DNA of 49,645 nt from Akkermansia muciniphila. GTDB lineage: Bacteria > Verrucomicrobiota > Verrucomicrobiia > Verrucomicrobiales > V1-33. A program made the translations under genes and the position numbers. Positions 37,448 through 47,075 of the stretch are shown in pieces; positions within the stretch are counted from its first letter, which is position 1, and each line of letters starts with the position of its first letter. The notes below the pieces were generated by a model. That model made no database searches. It worked only from the letters and a program-made list of their open reading frames with translations, and was not told the origin of the DNA. Location of the stretch: assembly GCA_945861415.1 (NCBI GenBank), contig CAMAUV010000032.1:1-49645 (forward strand), read 5' to 3'.

Positions 37448-38932
37448 TTACCGTTCGGGAAGTTTCCATTCGCGCAGCACGCTCTGAGTCACTTTTACAT
37501 CATCGAAGGGCAGCGTCTCCTTCGCGAAAATCTGACCCTGTTCGTGGCCTTTACCTGCGATGAGAACAATGTCCCCGCCGCGGGCAAGGCTGATGGCGCG
37601 AGCGATGGCCTCCCGGCGGTCCACGATAAACTCGTGATTTTCCCCTCGCAAACCGGTGCGGATATCCGCGAGTATCTCCTCGGGGTCTTCACTGCGGGGA
37701 TTGTCGCTGGTGAGAATGGTGTAGGTGCTGTAGCGCTCAGAGACCGCGCCCATCTTCGGGCGCTTGGTGCGGTCGCGGTCGCCGCCGCAGCCAAAGACGG
37801 TGATTAGACGGCGCGGTTGCAAGTCGCGGAGCGTGCGGAGCGCATTGTCCAGCGCGTCCGGGGTGTGAGCATAATCCACGAACACCCGGAACGGCTTGTT
37901 CTCTGCCACGCTTTGCATACGACCGGGAATTTGCGGTGCCCGGGCGATGCTGGCAATGGTCTCCCGCAGGTTGAAGCCCATGGCCCACATAGAGGCAATG
38001 GCCTGCAGTGCGTTGTAGACGTTAAACCGACCGATGAGCGGAATGCGCACGAGGAAGGTGCGTCCGCGCGCCTCCAGTTTGAACTGGGTGCCCTGCACGC
38101 TCATCTGGATATCGTTTGCACGGAAGTCATTCGCGAGGCTCATGCCGAACTTGACGACGTTCAGTTTACCTTCGTACATCTTGATGAGGCGCTGTCCGTA
38201 CATGTCCTCGCTGTTGATGACAGCGGCCGGCTTTTTCTTTCCGCCCTGAAGGGTAAGGTGTTCGAAAAATGCGGCTTTGGCCATGAAGTAATCCTCCATA
38301 GTGCCGTGGTAGTCGAGATGATCCTGGGTTAGATTGGTAAAGACGGCGGCGTCAAAGCGTATACCGTGCACGCGGTGCTGCATTAGCGCATGGCTACTGA
38401 CTTCCATGGCTGCTCCAGCGCACCCATTGGTGCGCATTTCGGAAAGCAGACGCTGCAGCTTGATCCAGTCCGGAGTGGTATGGGAGGAGTTCTCCGGGCC
38501 ATTGCCCGTGTCATATTGTACCGTCCCGATAAGCCCGCAGCGTCCTTTGGCTGCAGCCATGAGGTGATGAAGTAGAAATGCTGTGGTCGTCTTCCCGTTA
38601 GTGCCCGTAATGCCGCAGACGAGCATGTCATCCGATGGGCGCCCGTAGTAAACATCCGCCGCCTCGGCGATGGCTTTACGGCTGTCCGGCACCTGCAACC
38701 ATGTGCCGCGGAACAACTGCGGCACGTCCTTCTGAGCCATGATGGCAGACACGCCTCCATCGCAGGCTTTCCCGATAAAGTCATGCCCGTCCACCTTCTC
38801 TCCACGGATAGCCGCAAAAAGGGTTCCCTCCTTCACCTCACGCGAATCCACAGTCAGTGAGCTAATCTCATGATCCGTGGGACCATAAGAACTCACGCGG
38901 CTCACACCATCCAGTATGTCACTCAACTTCAT
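37448..38932 (-). CDS. murE: UDP-MurNAc-dipeptide:meso-DAP ligase MurE
   Basis: The 494-residue enzyme adds the third stem-peptide residue. The ATP loop GTNGKTTTAF starts at residue 110, HLDYHGTMEDYF and DYAHTPDALDNAL are family signatures, and DNPRSEDP at 410-417 is the specificity motif for meso-diaminopimelate. ATG overlaps the ftsI stop by four bases. Confidence 0.97.
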   Translation of the reverse strand: MKLSDILDGVSRVSSYGPTDHEISSLTVDSREVKEGTLFAAIRGEKVDGHDFIGKACDGGVSAIMAQKDVPQLFRGTWLQVPDSRKAIAEAADVYYGRPSDDMLVCGITGTNGKTTTAFLLHHLMAAAKGRCGLIGTVQYDTGNGPENSSHTTPDWIKLQRLLSEMRTNGCAGAAMEVSSHALMQHRVHGIRFDAAVFTNLTQDHLDYHGTMEDYFMAKAAFFEHLTLQGGKKKPAAVINSEDMYGQRLIKMYEGKLNVVKFGMSLANDFRANDIQMSVQGTQFKLEARGRTFLVRIPLIGRFNVYNALQAIASMWAMGFNLRETIASIARAPQIPGRMQSVAENKPFRVFVDYAHTPDALDNALRTLRDLQPRRLITVFGCGGDRDRTKRPKMGAVSERYSTYTILTSDNPRSEDPEEILADIRTGLRGENHEFIVDRREAIARAISLARGGDIVLIAGKGHEQGQIFAKETLPFDDVKVTQSVLREWKLPER

Positions 38933-40893
38933 CTTGGCTTTTTCATGGCTTTTCCAGTCGCCTCATTCACGGCAAAGAAGGCGGGGACTTCATAATAATT
39001 CATGGCTTTCTCCGCGATGCGGCGAAACAGCGGGGCGGCGAGTTTACCGCCGTAATTCATATGGTCCGGGAGTTTCGGCTCATCGATGATAACCAGGCCC
39101 GCAAGGCGAGGGCCATCACTTGCCGCAATGTAGCCCAGAAAAGATACTACCTGACGGTCACGATCGTAGGTTTTGGTTTTTGAATTGATCTTGTTGGAAG
39201 TTCCCGTCTTGCCGCCGATCTCATAAAGATCACTACGGGCCAGTTTGGCCGTTCCCTTTTCCACAACCTGAATTAGCATCTGCAGCACCTGCCCAGCTGC
39301 TTTAGCCGTGATGGCCCTGCGCGGTGCCGGAGGCACAATGTCCTCAATCGTCCGGTTTTGCTCGTCGGTCCATGCCTCTTCTGTGCTTAGAGGGCTCCAC
39401 ATGCCTTCATTAAGCATGCAGCCCAGCATCGAACACATCTGCGCCGGGGTCACAGAAAATGTGTAGCCATAGGCGCAGCGGGATAGATTTTGCATATTCC
39501 ACTTTTTCGGAAACCAGCCTTTCTGCTCAACCGGAAGATGAATCTCGGTGGGCCTAGTGAATCCCATCAGCTCCAGATATTCCCGGAACTTTGACAGCCC
39601 CACCTGACGTGCCAGCTTGAACGCCCCGATGTTGCTGGAGTGGACCATGATTCCTTCGACCGATAGCGACGGGAACGCATGGTCGTCTCGAATGGGCTTG
39701 ACTTCTTCATCGCTGTAGACGCCTCTGTTGCCAAGAAAGATGCTGGTAGCGGCCCCCACTTTTCCGGCAGAGAGGGCTGCAGCAATGGTAGCAATCTTGA
39801 TGGTCGAACCCGGCTCGTAAACGTATTCTACAAGGTCATTGGTCATGAGCGGCCCGGCATCCGCCTGCCTCGTAAAATCGCGTGTCACCACTGCGCGCAA
39901 GGCCATGGTCTTCGGCTCGAACAGTGCCACGATAACGCGGTTTGGATTCATCTTCGCTACGCTCAATTCACCCGGCCCGGCAGGCACAGAATTGATCTCC
40001 CTCTCCACCAGCTCCATCAGGCCGGTGTCGATGGTGGTGCGCAAATTGGCACCGTGTTTGGGTGGAATGACTTCGCCGCGATACGCCGCGAGTTCCTGTC
40101 CTTTACCATCAACCTGAATCAGGCGTTTACCCGAAACCCCCTTGAGTTTAGCCTCATTAAAGCGCTCAAGACCACTGACGCCGCGGGGATCAGCACCGGC
40201 TTTGCTGCCGGGCATAATGCCCGTCATACCGGAAAGGTGCGCAAGATTGACCTCCTCAGGATAGCGCCGTATAAATGAATCGCGGAAAATGATGGCACCA
40301 ATGCGCCCGCTCAGCGGACGGTATTTTCCGAGCAGAGCGTTCTCGAGTTCTTCGCGAAGTTGCATGCCGTCGTGCATTGAGACTTCACGGGCGATGATTT
40401 CCTCACCGGAGAGTTTCCCGCCCGCAGTACGGGCTTCGATATCCACCCGGATCGCACCTGCTTCACGACCGGTGTATTTCGCAAGAATGGGCACCACATG
40501 GTCGAGGTAGCGCTGCCGCAGCTGGCTGTGATTCAGTATGGCCAGCAGATCCCGCTCTTTAGTTTTTTCCGCTTCACTGATCACAGTGGCGAGCGCCTCC
40601 TTCTGGCTGAGAAATCCGAGATCGAATACGATTTTCTGTACAGGTTCGTCACCTGCGAGCAGCTTGCCGCGGGTATCGAAAATACGGCCACGATGAGCCT
40701 CCAACTGATCCACACGCTCGTATCTCCGCTCCGAAATTGCAGTGTAGAGGTCGTGTTTTTCCACCTGCAGGTGGATCAGCCTCCAGCCCAGCAGACCGAA
40801 CACGCTCAACACTCCGGCTGCGCTCAGCAAGATACGGCTGCGGATGGTTGAGTCACCAGGCTCAATGCCTGTCACTGAAGGATTATTTTTCAT
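38929..40893 (-). CDS. ftsI: Septal penicillin-binding protein FtsI (PBP3)
   Basis: FtsI is the class B transpeptidase that cross-links septal peptidoglycan next to FtsW. The 654-residue protein has a short cytosolic tail, one membrane helix (about 22-40), a dimerisation-type domain (RGRIFDTRGKLLA) and the transpeptidase domain with Ser363-x-x-Lys366 (PGSTIK), Ser418-Ser-Asn420 and Lys561-Thr-Gly563 (GGKTGTSNK). Its start overlaps the ftsL-like gene by 11 bases. Confidence 0.94.
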   Translation of the reverse strand: MKNNPSVTGIEPGDSTIRSRILLSAAGVLSVFGLLGWRLIHLQVEKHDLYTAISERRYERVDQLEAHRGRIFDTRGKLLAGDEPVQKIVFDLGFLSQKEALATVISEAEKTKERDLLAILNHSQLRQRYLDHVVPILAKYTGREAGAIRVDIEARTAGGKLSGEEIIAREVSMHDGMQLREELENALLGKYRPLSGRIGAIIFRDSFIRRYPEEVNLAHLSGMTGIMPGSKAGADPRGVSGLERFNEAKLKGVSGKRLIQVDGKGQELAAYRGEVIPPKHGANLRTTIDTGLMELVEREINSVPAGPGELSVAKMNPNRVIVALFEPKTMALRAVVTRDFTRQADAGPLMTNDLVEYVYEPGSTIKIATIAAALSAGKVGAATSIFLGNRGVYSDEEVKPIRDDHAFPSLSVEGIMVHSSNIGAFKLARQVGLSKFREYLELMGFTRPTEIHLPVEQKGWFPKKWNMQNLSRCAYGYTFSVTPAQMCSMLGCMLNEGMWSPLSTEEAWTDEQNRTIEDIVPPAPRRAITAKAAGQVLQMLIQVVEKGTAKLARSDLYEIGGKTGTSNKINSKTKTYDRDRQVVSFLGYIAASDGPRLAGLVIIDEPKLPDHMNYGGKLAAPLFRRIAEKAMNYYEVPAFFAVNEATGKAMKKPR

Positions 40894-41239
40894 CGTTCTT
40901 CACGAGGTGAAAGTCTTCCGCGGTAGTGCCGCGCACGGTAACAAGCCCCTCGCCCTTGCCGATATCCTGCAGCCCCAAATTTGCATTCTGCACCCGTTGG
41001 CGGAGACGCGCGTCAGCAAGTTGTTCACTCATCGCTGACTCCTTCGACTTAATCTGGAGATCCAACCGGGAAATAGCCTCATCGATCATGACCATTTGAT
41101 CTGCCCGCTTACTTTTTTTCCAGCCCAGCCACGCATAGGCGATGCCGATCCCAGCGATGACGGCGCCCGCGATAATGCTGTTGGTCACGATCATTGGACG
41201 GAGGCTGTTGCGGAAGGGCTTGGGAGCGGAGCGGGACAT
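40883..41239 (-). CDS. FtsL-like division protein
   Basis: The 118-residue protein has a basic start, one membrane helix at about 19-40 (TNSIIAGAVIAGIGIAYAWLG) and a heptad-like stretch behind it (MIDEAISRLDLQIKSKES, LADARLRQRVQ), the plan of FtsL. The position between rsmH and ftsI is the standard place of ftsL. Sequence identity in this family is low, so topology and synteny carry the call. FtsL forms a trimer with FtsB and FtsQ that activates FtsW/FtsI. Confidence 0.75.
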   Translation of the reverse strand: MSRSAPKPFRNSLRPMIVTNSIIAGAVIAGIGIAYAWLGWKKSKRADQMVMIDEAISRLDLQIKSKESAMSEQLADARLRQRVQNANLGLQDIGKGEGLVTVRGTTAEDFHLVKNDEK

Positions 41240-41251
41240 GGGGAGAATCAG

Positions 41252-42430
41252 TCAGGAAATACGCTCTGCGACTCGAAGCCTTGCGCAGCGGGAACGGGGG
41301 TTTTCTCTCTGCTCAGCATCGCTGGCGGTGATGGCTTTGCGCACCGGCAGTCGGTAGTGGCATTCCGTATTCGGGCGCGGCGCAGGCCACTCCGGACGAT
41401 CCACGAACGGCTCGGAATGCCGCCGCATGTAATTCTTCACCAGCCTGTCCTCGAGGCTGTGAAAGGTCAATACTACCAGACGCCCGCCCGGACGCAGCCA
41501 GTGATGAGCCTCCGCAAGCGCACGCTCCAGACAGCCCAGTTCGTCATTCACGGCGATACGAAGCGCCTGAAAAATTTTAGCAGCGGGATGCTGGCCGCTG
41601 TGCTTGGGGATGACCGTTGCCACAAGTTCGGCCAATTGCCCGGTGGTCATGATGGCCTTCACCGCCCGTCGTTTTTCAATGGCCTGCGCCACCCGGCGGG
41701 AAGCACGCTCTTCACCATAGTCGAAGAAGATGCGTGTCAGTTCCTCAACAGTCCATGCATTCACGATGTCTGCAGCTGTCAGGGGAGCGTCCCGGTCCAT
41801 GCGCATGTCCAGCGGTCCATCAAATCGAAAGCTGAAGCCTCTGTTAGGAGAATCTATCTGCCAGCTGGAGACCCCGACATCCATCAGGATTCCGTCCACG
41901 CCATACACGCCGGCCTCGCTGAGGATTTCCGGGTAATGGTCAAAGGATGTGCGCAGCGGCACAAGATCCTCCGGCCAGTCCTCCGAGAGTTCCTGCGCCT
42001 GCCCCATGGCATCGGCATCGCGGTCCAAGGCCAACACCCCGGCGCCGCCGGCGAGCATCCGCCGCGTGTGGCCTCCCCCGCCAAAGGTGCAGTCCATGAG
42101 CAGTTTACCCGGTTCCGGGTTGATCCATTCGACTACCTCCCGCGGCATGACTGGCACATGGTAGAGGCTCTCCATATCCCCCGGGAGTGCCGGCGGTTCC
42201 TCCGGAGCATTGGCACCTACGCTGCTCAGTCGGACGCCCGAAGGCATTATTCTGCGCGAGCCCGCATACCGTTCCGCCAGAGAAGTGAAGCCACCGCCGC
42301 CTAAATGGTGCCATGCGAGAGGGCCGTCGACCGGGGCCGGAAAAGAGGCGACTTCTGGCAAACGAAGCCAGCCGACAAGGTTTGAAAAACCAAAACTTCT
42401 AAAGATACTGCTAGAACTCCAGTGAATCAT
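41252..42430 (-). CDS. rsmH: 16S rRNA (cytosine-1402-N4)-methyltransferase RsmH with N-terminal extension
   Basis: RsmH (MraW) methylates C1402 of 16S rRNA. The methyltransferase part runs from MESLYHVPVMPREVVEWI with the SAM motif CTFGGGGHTRRML, then VGVSSWQIDSPNRGFSFR, and RPGGRLVVLTFHSLEDRLVK. From ATG 42175 (residue 86) it would have 307 residues, the usual size. The frame, however, starts at ATG 42430, five bases after a perfect AGGAGG, so an 85-residue extension (MIHWSSSSIFRSFGFSNLVG...) appears to be translated. The extension has no domain I recognise. This is the first gene of the dcw operon; mraZ, its usual predecessor, is absent. Confidence 0.93.
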   Translation of the reverse strand: MIHWSSSSIFRSFGFSNLVGWLRLPEVASFPAPVDGPLAWHHLGGGGFTSLAERYAGSRRIMPSGVRLSSVGANAPEEPPALPGDMESLYHVPVMPREVVEWINPEPGKLLMDCTFGGGGHTRRMLAGGAGVLALDRDADAMGQAQELSEDWPEDLVPLRTSFDHYPEILSEAGVYGVDGILMDVGVSSWQIDSPNRGFSFRFDGPLDMRMDRDAPLTAADIVNAWTVEELTRIFFDYGEERASRRVAQAIEKRRAVKAIMTTGQLAELVATVIPKHSGQHPAAKIFQALRIAVNDELGCLERALAEAHHWLRPGGRLVVLTFHSLEDRLVKNYMRRHSEPFVDRPEWPAPRPNTECHYRLPVRKAITASDAEQRENPRSRCARLRVAERIS

Positions 42431-42434
42431 GGAA

Positions 42435-42442
42435 ACCTCCTT
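42435..42442 (-). promoter_or_regulatory. Consensus Shine-Dalgarno sequence of rsmH
   Basis: AAGGAGGT on the minus strand ends four bases before ATG 42430. It is one of only two good ribosome binding sites I found in the window and decides the longer rsmH start. Confidence 0.7.
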
Positions 42443-43239
42443 TTTGTGTGATTGGCATTACGGCGCGACTGGAGACCAAAAGAATTGAGCTTCCCGCGCA
42501 AGCTCTGGGCACCCCCTGCGGACGAAGCAGCTGCGGAAAATGCCGGGTTGCTTCGCATAGGGCGACAGGACAAACTCATTTGGAATTAGCGGGATTGATG
42601 GTTTTTAGAATGATGCCTAGAATATTTAGACATCCTAGATTTCATGGTCAACAAATATTTCAATGGTCCCTCAAAATTACTTTGAAGTTCCTGATATTTT
42701 ACAATCTGAGTCGTTTTAAAAAAAATCGCCAGATCCCTCAACGAAAAGTCGAACTTTTTCGAAAGGTTTTAGAAAACGCCTGAGATTCAGCCGTTAATGG
42801 CTGCCATTCTTCTAAAATTAAGCCTTCTTAATCTACAGGAGCACTGAAGACTCGGCCTTTCTGACTCGCGCTATCACGCGTCTGCGGATTATTTCGCAAG
42901 TAATTTCCCATACTGATTCCAATTTCAGCAATGGCATCGGGGCACCGCTGAGAATGACGAAGTCATAAATTCCTCGTGGTGCTCTCCAACCCTTATCATC
43001 GCTGCACCTCTGCGGCTCACCTTTTGGCCTACTTTGGTATCTCACCGGTTCAAAGCGAACAGGTTTATGACGAATTTCGGGCTTCGTGATTCTGAATTCG
43101 TCATTCACGGCACAGCTTTCACAGTGCGGACACATCTTTTGATTCAGGCTGCGCCGGGTTATCGTTACCGCCAGCAAGGCGCAGCCCGAAAGCCCCATTG
43201 CAGCGCGGGGGTGCCGGTCCTCTTCTCGCCACCCCGTTC
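42443..43239. other. AT-rich intergenic region between the dcw operon and hrpA
   Basis: This 800-base gap must hold the divergent promoters of rsmH and hrpA. About 42590-42840 is markedly AT-rich compared with the rest and has TAGA four times in 42606-42639 at 9-12 base spacing. A palindrome at 43067-43104 is listed separately. Frames on both strands (such as 42833-43198 minus) show no family or convincing start. No mraZ is present. Confidence 0.5.
43067..43104. repeat. REP-like palindrome
   Basis: ATGACGAATT (43067-43076) and AATTCGTCAT (43095-43104) form a perfect 10-bp inverted repeat around an 18-base loop. Short intergenic palindromes of this composition are often multi-copy elements. 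Only one copy lies in the window, so the repeat status is inferred. Confidence 0.45.
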
Positions 43240-46200
43240 ATGACCGCCATCCGTTATCCCGCCGACCTCCCGGTCTCGCAGCGCCGCGACGATATCCTCG
43301 CCGCGCTGCGGGCGCATCAGGTCGTGATCATTGCGGGCGAGACGGGATCAGGAAAGACGACGCAGTTGCCGAAGATGTGTCTGGAGGCTGGCTGGGCGGA
43401 GCGGGGGCTTATCGGATGCACGCAGCCGCGGCGCGTGGCGGCCATGAGCATTTCCCGCCGCGTGGCAGAAGAATTGGGCGTAGTTTGGGGCCGCGAAGTG
43501 GGATGCAAGATGCGGTTCAATGACGACACGTCACGCGAGACGGTACTCAAGTTCATGACCGACGGCATTCTGCTCGCGGAAATTCAGAGCGATCCGCTGC
43601 TGCGGCGCTACTCGGCCATCATTCTGGATGAAGCGCACGAGCGCTCGCTAAACATTGATTTCCTCCTCGGATATCTGAAAACCCTGCTACCCAAGAGGCC
43701 GGACTTGAAGCTAATCATCACGTCCGCCACTATTGATACGCGGCTTTTTAGCGAAGCGTTTGGCGGCGCGCCGATTACCGAAGTGAGCGGCCGACTTTTC
43801 CCCGTGGAGATTCGTTATGCGCCGCTGGAATCCTTCACCGGCGAGCACGAGGACGACATCGGATTCATCGAAGCCGCCGCGCGCGCCGTGGAGGATGTGC
43901 TCATCGAAACCAACGACGGCGACATTCTCGTCTTCATGCCAACAGAGCGCGATATCCGCGATGCGCGCGAGGTGCTGGAGGCAAATCTGGGGCCGTCGTT
44001 TGAAGTGCTGCCGCTCTTTGGCCGCATGGCGGGCAGCGAGCAGCAGCGCGTGTTTTCGCCAGGGCTGAAGCGCCGAGTGGTCATCGCTACCAACATCGCG
44101 GAGACGAGCATAACGATTCCGCGTATCGCCGTGGTCATCGATACCGGCCTCGCGCGCATAAGCCGCTATGTGGCGCGCAGCCGCACAAAGCGTCTACCCA
44201 TCGAACCCGTGGCCCAGAGCAGCGCGAATCAGCGGGCCGGTCGCGCGGGCCGGGTGCGTGATGGCCTGTGCATCAGGCTCTACAACGAAGAGGATTTCCA
44301 AAAGCGCCCGCTTTTCACGCAGCCGGAAATCCAGCGCGCGAATCTCGCCGAGGTCATCCTGCGCATGAAGGCGTTCCGGCTGGGAGAAATCGAGACGTTT
44401 CCATTCCTCAATCCTCCTGCGCCCGCCGCCATCCGGGGAGGTTATGAGCTGCTTCATGAACTTGGCGCGCTGGATGAGGAGGAACGGCTCACCTCGTTAG
44501 GTAAAGAACTCGCGCGGCTGCCGGTAGATCCTGCGCTTGGTCGTATGTTGCTCCAGGCCCGTCAAGAGGGCGCGCTGCCGGAGGTGCTCGTCATCGCCGC
44601 CGGGCTCAGCGTGCCGGACCCGCGCGAGCGTCCAGAGCATGAGAAGGAGAAAGCCGCCGCCGCTCACCGGGCGTTTGCGATACCGCACTCGGATTTCCTC
44701 GGCCTGCTGAAAATCTGGCGCGCCATGCCCGACCATGAAGGCCGCGGCAGCCGTAATGCACTGCGCAAGTTCTGCCGTCAAAACTACCTAAGCTTCTTGC
44801 GCATGACCGAGTGGCGCGACATTCACCGCCAACTCTGCGATGCAATGAGCGACGAGGACGACGCCCTCGTTCCAGCGCTGTCGCGTGAGGTGAATGACTG
44901 CGCAACGCACCGCAGCGTACTAGCGGGCCTCATTGGTCACATCGCCGTGCGCGAAGAGCGCAATGTTTATAAGACCGCCGGCAATCGCATGGTCGTGGTG
45001 TTCCCTGGCTCGTACCTCAACGAGCGGCCCGGCAAGAAGACGGAGGGAGAAAAATCGAAGCAGCCCCAGTGGATCGTGGCTGGCGAGATCGTGCAGACCT
45101 CGCAACTCTTCGCACGCACGCTGGGCCGAATTGATCCGCTGTGGATCGAAAAGATCGCACCGCATCTTTGCGAGCACCGCTTCAGCGAGCCGCGCTGGGA
45201 TGACCGCGGCGGGCGTTCCGTGGCCACGGAGCGCGTGCTGGTTCACGGACTGGAAATCCGGCGCGGCCAGACGGACTACGGCAAAGTGAATGCGCAGGCG
45301 GCGACGGAAATTCTCATCCGCAGTGCGCTCATGGCGGAAGCGGACGACGTGGCGCCACGCGCAGAATTCCGGTTCATCGAAGAAAATCTGCGCCTCGTCT
45401 CCCGCATCAAGGCGGCACTGGCCCGCGCCCGCAGCGGCAAGCTCTGGGACGTGGAGGAACGGCTCTACGATTTCTACAAGCAGCGGCTGGAGCACATCAG
45501 TTCCTTCCACGACCTCAACAAACTCATCCGCAGCAAAGGCGGCCCGGAGTTTCTCCACGCACAGGAGAACGACCTTAGCGCTGCAGCTGCGGACGATCTC
45601 GCGATGTTTCCTGACAAGGTATCGCTGGGCCAGACCGTGCTTCCGGTGAGCTACAACTACAGCCCCGGTAGTGAAGATGACGGCGTCACACTCAAAGTGC
45701 CGCTCAGCGTCGCCGCGAACCTGACCAGTGCGCAAATTCAATGGATGGTGCCGGGTCTGCGCAGTGAAATCGCTGGCGTGCTGCTACGCGCGCTGCCCAA
45801 AAGCTTGCGCCGAGACCTCCTGCCCATGGAGCCAAAGATCGCTGAATGCGCCACGCACTTCGCCCCGGGCCGAGGGGAGTTTCTGGATGAGTTCGCGATG
45901 TTCATCGCGCAGCGTTTCGGCGTGAAGATTTCCACTACCGATTGGGCCGCGGACAGTCTTCCGCAGCACCTTCAGCCGCGGCTGGAAGTGCTGGATCCGC
46001 AGAACAAACCCATTGCCACCACCCGTGACCTTGATGCCATCCGCAGCGAAGCAGCGAAACGCAACGTGCACAGCCGCGCATGGGATCATGCCGCCGGGAA
46101 ATGGGAGCAGCCCACGGTGAGCACGTGGAGCTTCGATAATTTGCCTGACAAGCTCGCGGTCGAGCAACTCGCGGGCCTTCCGGTCTATGCATATCCGGGT

Positions 46201-46956
46201 TTGAAAGTGGACGACGGCAAAGTGGACGTTCGGCTTTTCCGTAGCGCGGAGGAAGTCACGCGATTCACCCCCGCAGGCATCCGACTGCTCGCAGAGCAGG
46301 TCATCGCGAAGGACTTACAATGGCTAAAACGTGAAGTCCGCAGCCTCACCGTCCCCGCTTCGAAGAAGCCAGCGAGCTTTCAGGACGCTCTCAGCGCGGT
46401 GAGCGCCAAGCTCACGCCCGCCGCACTTACCAGCGAGTTCCTGCAATCCACCGCGCTGGAACACATCCTTTCTCAGGCCTTGCGACTGGAACCGCTACAC
46501 CCGCTGACCGCCGCGCGCTTCCAGCAGATGTGCGATGCCGCGCGCAGTGACTTCCCTGCCCTGCTCGCCAAAGTCCGCGAACACACCCGCGCCATCCTTG
46601 AACTCCGCGACAAAGTCCTCACCACTGCAAAACGCTACACCGGCATGGATCAGGACGCCGCCCGCCTCGTGCCTCCGGACTTTCTTGCCAGAACTCCCCA
46701 CGTCCGCCTACCGCACCTCACCCGCTACCTCAAAGCTATCCTCCTCCGCGCCGAACGCGCCGCACTGCACCCGGCCAAGGATAGTGAAAAAGCAAAACTG
46801 CTTACCCCCTTTCTCGGCTGGGAAAAATTCGTCCAGCCAGAAAACCATGACACCTTCCGCTGGCTTCTCGAAGAATACCGCGTCAGTCTATTCGCCCAAG
46901 AACTCGGTACCGCCGTTCCCGTCTCCCCCAAACGCTTGGAGGCGCTGATGGGATAA
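43240..46956 (+). CDS. hrpA: ATP-dependent RNA helicase HrpA (DEAH box)
   Basis: HrpA is a large DEAH/RHA helicase acting on RNA and ribosomes. The 1238-residue protein has Walker A GETGSGKTT at 33-41, DEAH at 130-133, SAT and QRAGRAGR in the helicase core, then HA2 and OB-fold domains, and the long DUF3418-type C-terminal part (TFRWLLEEYRVSLFAQELGT). Length is close to E. coli HrpA. ATG at 43240 is chosen over an in-frame start 42 bases upstream because the family begins at this point. It stands alone, convergent with the beta-propeller gene 120 bases downstream. Confidence 0.95.
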   Translation: MTAIRYPADLPVSQRRDDILAALRAHQVVIIAGETGSGKTTQLPKMCLEAGWAERGLIGCTQPRRVAAMSISRRVAEELGVVWGREVGCKMRFNDDTSRETVLKFMTDGILLAEIQSDPLLRRYSAIILDEAHERSLNIDFLLGYLKTLLPKRPDLKLIITSATIDTRLFSEAFGGAPITEVSGRLFPVEIRYAPLESFTGEHEDDIGFIEAAARAVEDVLIETNDGDILVFMPTERDIRDAREVLEANLGPSFEVLPLFGRMAGSEQQRVFSPGLKRRVVIATNIAETSITIPRIAVVIDTGLARISRYVARSRTKRLPIEPVAQSSANQRAGRAGRVRDGLCIRLYNEEDFQKRPLFTQPEIQRANLAEVILRMKAFRLGEIETFPFLNPPAPAAIRGGYELLHELGALDEEERLTSLGKELARLPVDPALGRMLLQARQEGALPEVLVIAAGLSVPDPRERPEHEKEKAAAAHRAFAIPHSDFLGLLKIWRAMPDHEGRGSRNALRKFCRQNYLSFLRMTEWRDIHRQLCDAMSDEDDALVPALSREVNDCATHRSVLAGLIGHIAVREERNVYKTAGNRMVVVFPGSYLNERPGKKTEGEKSKQPQWIVAGEIVQTSQLFARTLGRIDPLWIEKIAPHLCEHRFSEPRWDDRGGRSVATERVLVHGLEIRRGQTDYGKVNAQAATEILIRSALMAEADDVAPRAEFRFIEENLRLVSRIKAALARARSGKLWDVEERLYDFYKQRLEHISSFHDLNKLIRSKGGPEFLHAQENDLSAAAADDLAMFPDKVSLGQTVLPVSYNYSPGSEDDGVTLKVPLSVAANLTSAQIQWMVPGLRSEIAGVLLRALPKSLRRDLLPMEPKIAECATHFAPGRGEFLDEFAMFIAQRFGVKISTTDWAADSLPQHLQPRLEVLDPQNKPIATTRDLDAIRSEAAKRNVHSRAWDHAAGKWEQPTVSTWSFDNLPDKLAVEQLAGLPVYAYPGLKVDDGKVDVRLFRSAEEVTRFTPAGIRLLAEQVIAKDLQWLKREVRSLTVPASKKPASFQDALSAVSAKLTPAALTSEFLQSTALEHILSQALRLEPLHPLTAARFQQMCDAARSDFPALLAKVREHTRAILELRDKVLTTAKRYTGMDQDAARLVPPDFLARTPHVRLPHLTRYLKAILLRAERAALHPAKDSEKAKLLTPFLGWEKFVQPENHDTFRWLLEEYRVSLFAQELGTAVPVSPKRLEALMG

Positions 46957-47075
46957 TTTCAGAGAAACCGCCAGTTCTTCAAATGAATGGGCAGTAAAAT
47001 TTATGAGGAACTCACCCGCTTTCCTGATCATGTAACCTAGCGCAGCCAGGACAGCTAATGGGTACGTTACCTAAG

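Noticed and set aside
42448..42783. 111-codon plus-strand frame, considered as mraZ or a regulator
   Set aside because: No MraZ motif and it lies opposite the rsmH leader in the AT-rich block.
42833..43198. 121-codon minus-strand frame upstream of hrpA
   Set aside because: It contains the palindrome at 43067-43104, has no recognisable domain, and its composition looks non-coding.
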